This document shows positions 60,243-64,000 of a stretch of DNA of 64,000 nt, piece after piece. The DNA comes from Streptomyces gelaticus. Its GTDB lineage: Bacteria > Actinomycetota > Actinomycetes > Streptomycetales > Streptomycetaceae. The position numbers and the translations under genes were made by a program. The notes below the pieces were generated by a model. That model made no database searches, had not been told where the DNA came from, and was given only the letters and a program-made list of their open reading frames with translations. The stretch lies in NCBI RefSeq assembly GCF_014649535.1, contig NZ_BMTF01000029.1:1-64000 (forward strand). Reading direction: 5' to 3'. Each line of letters starts with the position of its first letter. Position 1 is the first letter of the stretch.

Positions 60243-61523
60243 TTACGGGACGCCGAGTTCGAAAAGGGCGTAGCCCGCGTACGAGCCTGAAGCCAGGGCC
60301 GCGATGCCGAGGAGCATGAGCTGGTGGGTCAGGCTGAGGCGGCGCAGGGCGAGGGCGAGCGGGAGATAGAGCGGGAAGAGGGGGAGCAGATAGCGGGAGA
60401 CGTTGGCGAATATCTGCTGGCTGCCCAGGATGAGGACGAGGGTGAGGACGGTGTAGACCATCAGGACGGCCGGGGGACGCAGCCGGATCAGCACCGAGAG
60501 CAGTGCGAGCGCGAGCAGGACGACCCCGACGCCGATCAGGTCCGCGAAAGGCCAGGCGGAGAGATAGTCGGAGTGGCCCACCGGGACGGATGTGAGGACG
60601 TCGAAGGTGTGCCGGCCGTAGTCCCATTCGTGGGCCCAGGCATCGGACTGAAGCTTGAAGTAGCCGCCGTAGTCGCCCATTTCGTGACCCACCCAGCCGA
60701 TATAGGCGAGGAGGCCGAGCGGGGCGACGGCCATCGCGGCCACCGGTCGCAGGATGTCGTCCCGGTGACGCCAGAGCTCGAGCAGGGCCGCGACGGCGAC
60801 GGCGGCGATCAGCGCCCCGGCGGTTGGCCGGTTGAGCCCTGCCGCGCAGGTGAGGAGACCGGCGGTGAGCCAGCGCCGGCTCAGGACGGCATGGCAGGCC
60901 CAGACGGCCAGGGCCACGTAGAGGGAGTCGGAGTACACGGCCCACTCCGCGCCGGAACCGGGCCAGACGGCCCAGAGTCCGGCCGCGGCCAGCCCGGCCC
61001 TTCTGCCGCCGAGGCGTTCGGTGACGGCGTAGATGCCCAGGGCGGCGACCAAGGAGGCGACGACGGAGACCACCATGCCGGCGCCGTACGAGCCGAGGCC
61101 GGTGAGCTCGGAGACCAGCCGCATCAGCGCCGGGTAGAGCGGGAAGAACGCCGCCGAGTTCCCTTCGAGGGTGATCGGGCCGGTGGCGCCGGGGATCGGG
61201 ACCAGTCGAGGGTCGTACCCGTGCTCGGCGATCTGCTGGTACCACCAGCCGTCCCAGCTGGCCAGGACGTCCCACGGGTGGGCGCCACCGCCGAAGCGCG
61301 GGTGTTTCGTGCGGTAGTCCCCGGAGGAGTGCAGCAGCCACATGAAGGAGGCGAAGCCGATGAACTTGAGCGTGCCGTAGACGGCCAGTACAGGGCCGTA
61401 GTGCTCGGCTGTGCGGCGCAGCCGGCGCCGGCGGTCGGGGCCCGTGGTGGCGGGCTGCTGCGACAGCTTCGCGTTCCAGCTCGGGGTGCCGGTCGCGGTC
61501 GTACGGGCGATGGTCTTGATCAT
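60243..61523 (-). CDS. Polyprenol-linked mannosyltransferase-like membrane protein (PIG-V family)
   Basis: This 426-residue integral membrane protein has about ten hydrophobic segments of the GT-C superfamily. The PIG-V-like region starts near SWDGWWYQQIAEHGYDP, an acidic loop between the first two helices that forms the catalytic site in GT-C enzymes. It continues with NSAAFFPLYPALMRL. Such enzymes use polyprenyl-phosphate-mannose to glycosylate lipids or proteins on the outer face of the membrane. The ATG overlaps the stop of the upstream glycosyltransferase gene (ATGA), so the two form one unit in which the GT2-GtrA protein may make or flip the polyprenyl-sugar donor. Confidence 0.85.
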   Translation of the reverse strand: MIKTIARTTATGTPSWNAKLSQQPATTGPDRRRRLRRTAEHYGPVLAVYGTLKFIGFASFMWLLHSSGDYRTKHPRFGGGAHPWDVLASWDGWWYQQIAEHGYDPRLVPIPGATGPITLEGNSAAFFPLYPALMRLVSELTGLGSYGAGMVVSVVASLVAALGIYAVTERLGGRRAGLAAAGLWAVWPGSGAEWAVYSDSLYVALAVWACHAVLSRRWLTAGLLTCAAGLNRPTAGALIAAVAVAALLELWRHRDDILRPVAAMAVAPLGLLAYIGWVGHEMGDYGGYFKLQSDAWAHEWDYGRHTFDVLTSVPVGHSDYLSAWPFADLIGVGVVLLALALLSVLIRLRPPAVLMVYTVLTLVLILGSQQIFANVSRYLLPLFPLYLPLALALRRLSLTHQLMLLGIAALASGSYAGYALFELGVP

Positions 61524-62743
61524 GCGCGGAACACCCACGCTCGGAAGAACAGGAACCGCAGCAGCGTCGCGGCCAGGTTGGCGGCGACGAGTACGGCGAG
61601 TTCGACGGTCTGCCCGGCCGAGGGCACCGCGTGGTGCAGGGCGGCGAGCGATCCGCCGGTGAGCGCCAGGCCGATCAGGAGGACGACAAGGCCCCTGCTC
61701 TGGTGGCGCAGCACACCGCCGCGGCCGCGGAGGCCGAAGGTGAGCCGCCTGTTCACGGCCGTGTTGGCGACGGCGCAGACCAGCAGCGCGAGTGCGTTGG
61801 CGGCCTGGGATCCGGCCACCGGGCGCAGCGCCGCGTAGAGGAGCAGGTATGCCAGGGTGCTGACGGCTCCTACGGCGGCGAAGCACACGAGTTGGGTGGC
61901 GAGCCTGCCCGGGGCATCGGCGCCGACGTCGCGGAGCGACCCGCCCGGCGGCAGCGTGTTCCGCGCCAGTGCCCCGCCGATCCTGGCGATGCCGCGCAGG
62001 TCGGCCAGTGCCGTGGCGAGGATGTCGACCCGGGTGTCGGGATCGTCCACCCAGTCGACCGGTACCTCATGGATGCGCAGTCCGGCACGCTCGGCGATCA
62101 CCAGCAGTTCGGTGTCGAAGAACCACTCCGAGTCCTGTATGAGGGGCAGCAGTCGCTCGGCCACATCACGCCGCACCGCCTTGAATCCACACTGCGCGTC
62201 GGAGAAGCCCACGGCGAGGACGAAGCGCAGGAGGGCGTTGTAGCAACGAGAGGTGATCTCTCGTTTGGGGCCGCGTACCACCCGGGAACCGGGGGCCAGA
62301 CGGGTGCCGATGGCGATATCGGAGTGGCCGGAGAGCAGCGGGGCCACGAGCGGCAGCAACGCCGTCAGTTCCGTGGACAGGTCCACGTCCATGTACGCGA
62401 GTACGGGGGCCGACGAGAGCGACCAGGCGGTACGCAGCGCCCGGCCGCGCCCCTTCTCGGCCAGCCGAAGCCACTGTGCTTCGGGCAGTTCGTCTGCCAG
62501 CCGAGCGGCGATCAGCGGGGTGCTGTCCGTGCTGGCGTTGTCGGCGATGGTGATACGGAACGGATAGGGGAAGGTCTCGCACAGGTGTGCGTGGAGCCGC
62601 CGCACGCTCGGCTCCAGATCTTTCTCCTCATTGAACACGGGGACGACCACGTCCAGGACGGGCTCCGGGTGGTGTGTCGCCACCGGCGCGCGGTGCGGCA
62701 GTGGGCTTGGGTCCTTCAGGGCAAGTGACCCTTGTTTTCTCAT
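61520..62743 (-). CDS. GT2 glycosyltransferase fused to a GtrA-like membrane domain
   Basis: This 407-residue fusion has a GT2 domain (about 28-260), with LDVVVPVFNEEKDLEPSV at the start, the DxD motif in AYMDVDLS, and the conserved NASTD and QCGFKAVRR segments. This is typical of dolichyl/polyprenyl-phosphate glucose or mannose synthases. A GtrA-like four-helix domain follows (about 290-405), which is associated with flipping the polyprenyl-sugar. It fits as donor-maker for the neighbouring GT-C protein. The ATG follows AAAGGA. Confidence 0.9.
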   Translation of the reverse strand: MRKQGSLALKDPSPLPHRAPVATHHPEPVLDVVVPVFNEEKDLEPSVRRLHAHLCETFPYPFRITIADNASTDSTPLIAARLADELPEAQWLRLAEKGRGRALRTAWSLSSAPVLAYMDVDLSTELTALLPLVAPLLSGHSDIAIGTRLAPGSRVVRGPKREITSRCYNALLRFVLAVGFSDAQCGFKAVRRDVAERLLPLIQDSEWFFDTELLVIAERAGLRIHEVPVDWVDDPDTRVDILATALADLRGIARIGGALARNTLPPGGSLRDVGADAPGRLATQLVCFAAVGAVSTLAYLLLYAALRPVAGSQAANALALLVCAVANTAVNRRLTFGLRGRGGVLRHQSRGLVVLLIGLALTGGSLAALHHAVPSAGQTVELAVLVAANLAATLLRFLFFRAWVFRA

Positions 62744-62810
62744 ATTTTGTCCTTTTGTGGCCTGGTGCGGGGCAGGCCGAAGACGCTTGGGGCGACGGTG
62801 TGCTACAGCG

Positions 62811-63311
62811 TCACGGGGTGATGGGCGAGGGTGAGGTGGTGGACGGCTGGTTCCGCGCGGTCGCCGTACCCGAAGGCGGGGCCGAGGTCGAGGGCGGCGA
62901 CGCGCTCTGCGTGCTCCCCGGCGGGGACTCGGTGGCCGTACTCCCGGTCGTGCCCGGCGGCATGATGGTGACAGCCCCGTCAGGGGACGCGGGGGCCGTG
63001 GAGGTGTCCGAGGAAGGTGTCGTGCTCGGGGACGCGTCGGGTGTCGCGTGCGGGGCGGAGCTCGACGGGCTCGTCGCGGGCTGTGGGCCGGGCCGGCTGG
63101 GCTCGGCCCGGGGCACAAGGCCTGGCAGCAGGAACAGCCCGACACTGAGGCCGACGACGGCCAGGACGGAGCCGGCTGCCCTCTGTGCGGCCCGTCTCCG
63201 ACGGCGGACGCGCACCCCTGCCCAGAGACGTTCCCGGTGCTTCGGCTCGAACGGTGCGGGCGCCTCGGTGTCGCGCATCATCTGTGCCAGCTGCCGCTCG
63301 AAGTGATCCAT
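62811..63311 (-). CDS. Membrane-anchored partner of the SigE-type sigma factor (anti-sigma-like)
   Basis: This 166-residue protein has a short cytoplasmic N-terminus (MDHFERQLAQMMRDTE, basic 30-residue helix), one transmembrane helix near 55-70, and a 95-residue Ser/Thr/Pro-rich extracytoplasmic tail. It has no catalytic domain. It starts 11 bases after the sigma-factor stop with AAGGAGAA, so it is co-expressed. Small single-pass proteins at this position are usually regulators of the adjacent sigma factor, but no classical ZAS motif (HxxxCxxC) is seen. It is therefore at best anti-sigma-like. Confidence 0.72.
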   Translation of the reverse strand: MDHFERQLAQMMRDTEAPAPFEPKHRERLWAGVRVRRRRRAAQRAAGSVLAVVGLSVGLFLLPGLVPRAEPSRPGPQPATSPSSSAPHATPDASPSTTPSSDTSTAPASPDGAVTIMPPGTTGSTATESPPGSTQSASPPSTSAPPSGTATARNQPSTTSPSPITP

Positions 63312-63322
63312 GGGGTTCTCCT

Positions 63323-63829
63323 TCACTGCACCGGCTCGGTCACATTGCCCAGGAGCTGCCTCAGCCGCGCCACTCCGCGTGCGGCGTGGGACCGGGCCGT
63401 GCCCACCGGGCACCCGAGTGCCTCCGCCACCTGTCCCTCGGGCAGGTCCTGGTAGTAGCGCAGTACCACCGCCACTCTCTGCTTCGGCGACAACTGGGCC
63501 AGCGCGGCCTCCAGTCGGGAACGCTCCGCCACGTCTGCGGAAACATCGCCGGCCATCGCCGCCTCCGGCAGCTGTTCGACGGGGCGTTCACCCCACCAAC
63601 GCCGCTGCCCCGAGCGTGCCGCCGCACGCATCATCACCTTGCGGACGTACGGCTCCGGCGCGTCATCCGCGACCTTGGGCCAGACGAACCAGAGCTTGAC
63701 CAAGGACTCCTGCAACAAGTCCTCGGCCCGATGCCGATCGCCTCCGACGAGCAGACGGGCCAGGTGGAGCAGCACCGACCAGCGGGCAGCCACGAACTCG
63801 TCGAACGCATGGGCTCGACTCTGCTCCAT
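63323..63829 (-). CDS. SigE-family (ECF) RNA polymerase sigma factor
   Basis: This 168-residue ECF sigma factor of the SigE subfamily starts with FDEFVAARWSVLLHLARLLVGG. Region 2 includes DLLQESLVKLWFVWPKV, and region 4 includes LSPKQRVAVVLRYYQDLPEGQVAEALGCPVGTARSH, the helix-turn-helix that reads the -35 element. The ATG at 63829 gives the usual start. A GTG two codons upstream is possible. It probably transcribes its own operon and a small regulon. The signal is unknown. The upstream 170 bases run to the window edge and hold no further supported gene. Confidence 0.9.
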   Translation of the reverse strand: MEQSRAHAFDEFVAARWSVLLHLARLLVGGDRHRAEDLLQESLVKLWFVWPKVADDAPEPYVRKVMMRAAARSGQRRWWGERPVEQLPEAAMAGDVSADVAERSRLEAALAQLSPKQRVAVVLRYYQDLPEGQVAEALGCPVGTARSHAARGVARLRQLLGNVTEPVQ

Positions 63830-64000
63830 CCGCACTGTCCTTGTTCTCGCCGATCGCCTACACCCTGTAAAAGGCACTGGCGTACGACCCACGATGCACC
63901 TGAGGCCCGTGATCTGGATCACATGACATGTTGGCGACAAGCGCGACATCCGGACGCCACGGCTGCCTCATCGTGACGGCCCGGAAGAGGAACCATTCGT

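Noticed and set aside
60079-60273. 64-codon frame with CSRCG near its start
   Set aside because: It has only one CxxC pair, no ribosome-binding site and an Arg/Pro-rich tail that overlaps the end of the mannosyltransferase gene. A zinc-ribbon protein is not convincingly supported.

Overview
The window looks like a chromosomal segment of a high-GC actinomycete, almost certainly a Streptomyces. The signs are very high GC at third codon positions, many GTG starts, ATGA/GTGA stop-start overlaps, a complete conservon (cvnA-D) with a CYP157-type P450, a sortase-E-like LADTG surface protein, and a SigE-family sigma factor. No rRNA, tRNA, CRISPR array or intact insertion sequence was found. Much of it is accessory metabolism set among decayed gene remnants.

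Region 1 (1-10.9 kb). A flavin monooxygenase and an imine-reductase-like oxidoreductase lie in tandem. Next comes an unusual fusion of an AbiEii-type nucleotidyltransferase with a NusG-like KOW domain, then an NepI-like MFS exporter and a LysR regulator. A TetR regulator diverges from a YtcJ-like amidohydrolase and an M20 peptidase. A clear palindrome lies between the divergent genes, the peptidase carries a frameshift, and two stunted reading frames follow it.

Region 2 (11-23 kb). A divergent urease operon encodes a fused gamma/beta subunit, an enlarged alpha subunit (683 aa with insertions), UreF, UreG and UreD, but no UreE. Stand-alone genes follow: FabV-type enoyl reductase, RidA, a pentapeptide-repeat protein, a Cys-rich metal-binding protein, a DinB-like protein and a small secreted protein.

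Region 3 (23.5-31.7 kb). A catabolic block holds a large indolepyruvate-ferredoxin-oxidoreductase-type enzyme, whose 3' end runs into the severed 3' end of a histidine kinase. It also holds a PheA/TfdB-type hydroxylase, an extradiol-dioxygenase-like VOC protein, a TetR regulator and a fumarylacetoacetase-family hydrolase. Four copies of a CTCTTG-N9-CAAGAG palindrome flank the TetR gene and probably define its regulon, which would cover hydroxylation, ring cleavage and hydrolysis of an aromatic compound.

Region 4 (32.4-41.8 kb). This is the most interesting block. A labdane-type diterpene set (GGPP synthase, class II DxDD cyclase, P450, class I synthase) sits directly downstream of a cvnA-B-C-D conservon and a P450 that lacks the ExxR motif. 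A strong hairpin separates the signalling half from the biosynthetic half.

Region 5 (42.3-64 kb). This holds a Nudix remnant, a large sortase-anchored surface protein with a putative PD-(D/E)XK nuclease-like region, and a divergent pair of IPT/TIG proteins without signal peptides, one of them with a seven-bladed YncE-like propeller. After these come an NTF2-like protein, a membrane protein, a MocR regulator divergent from a PaaI thioesterase, a TetR regulator divergent from an alpha/beta hydrolase, a two-component system divergent from a MacB-type ABC exporter, a polyprenol-linked glycosyltransferase pair, and a SigE-family sigma factor with a membrane partner.
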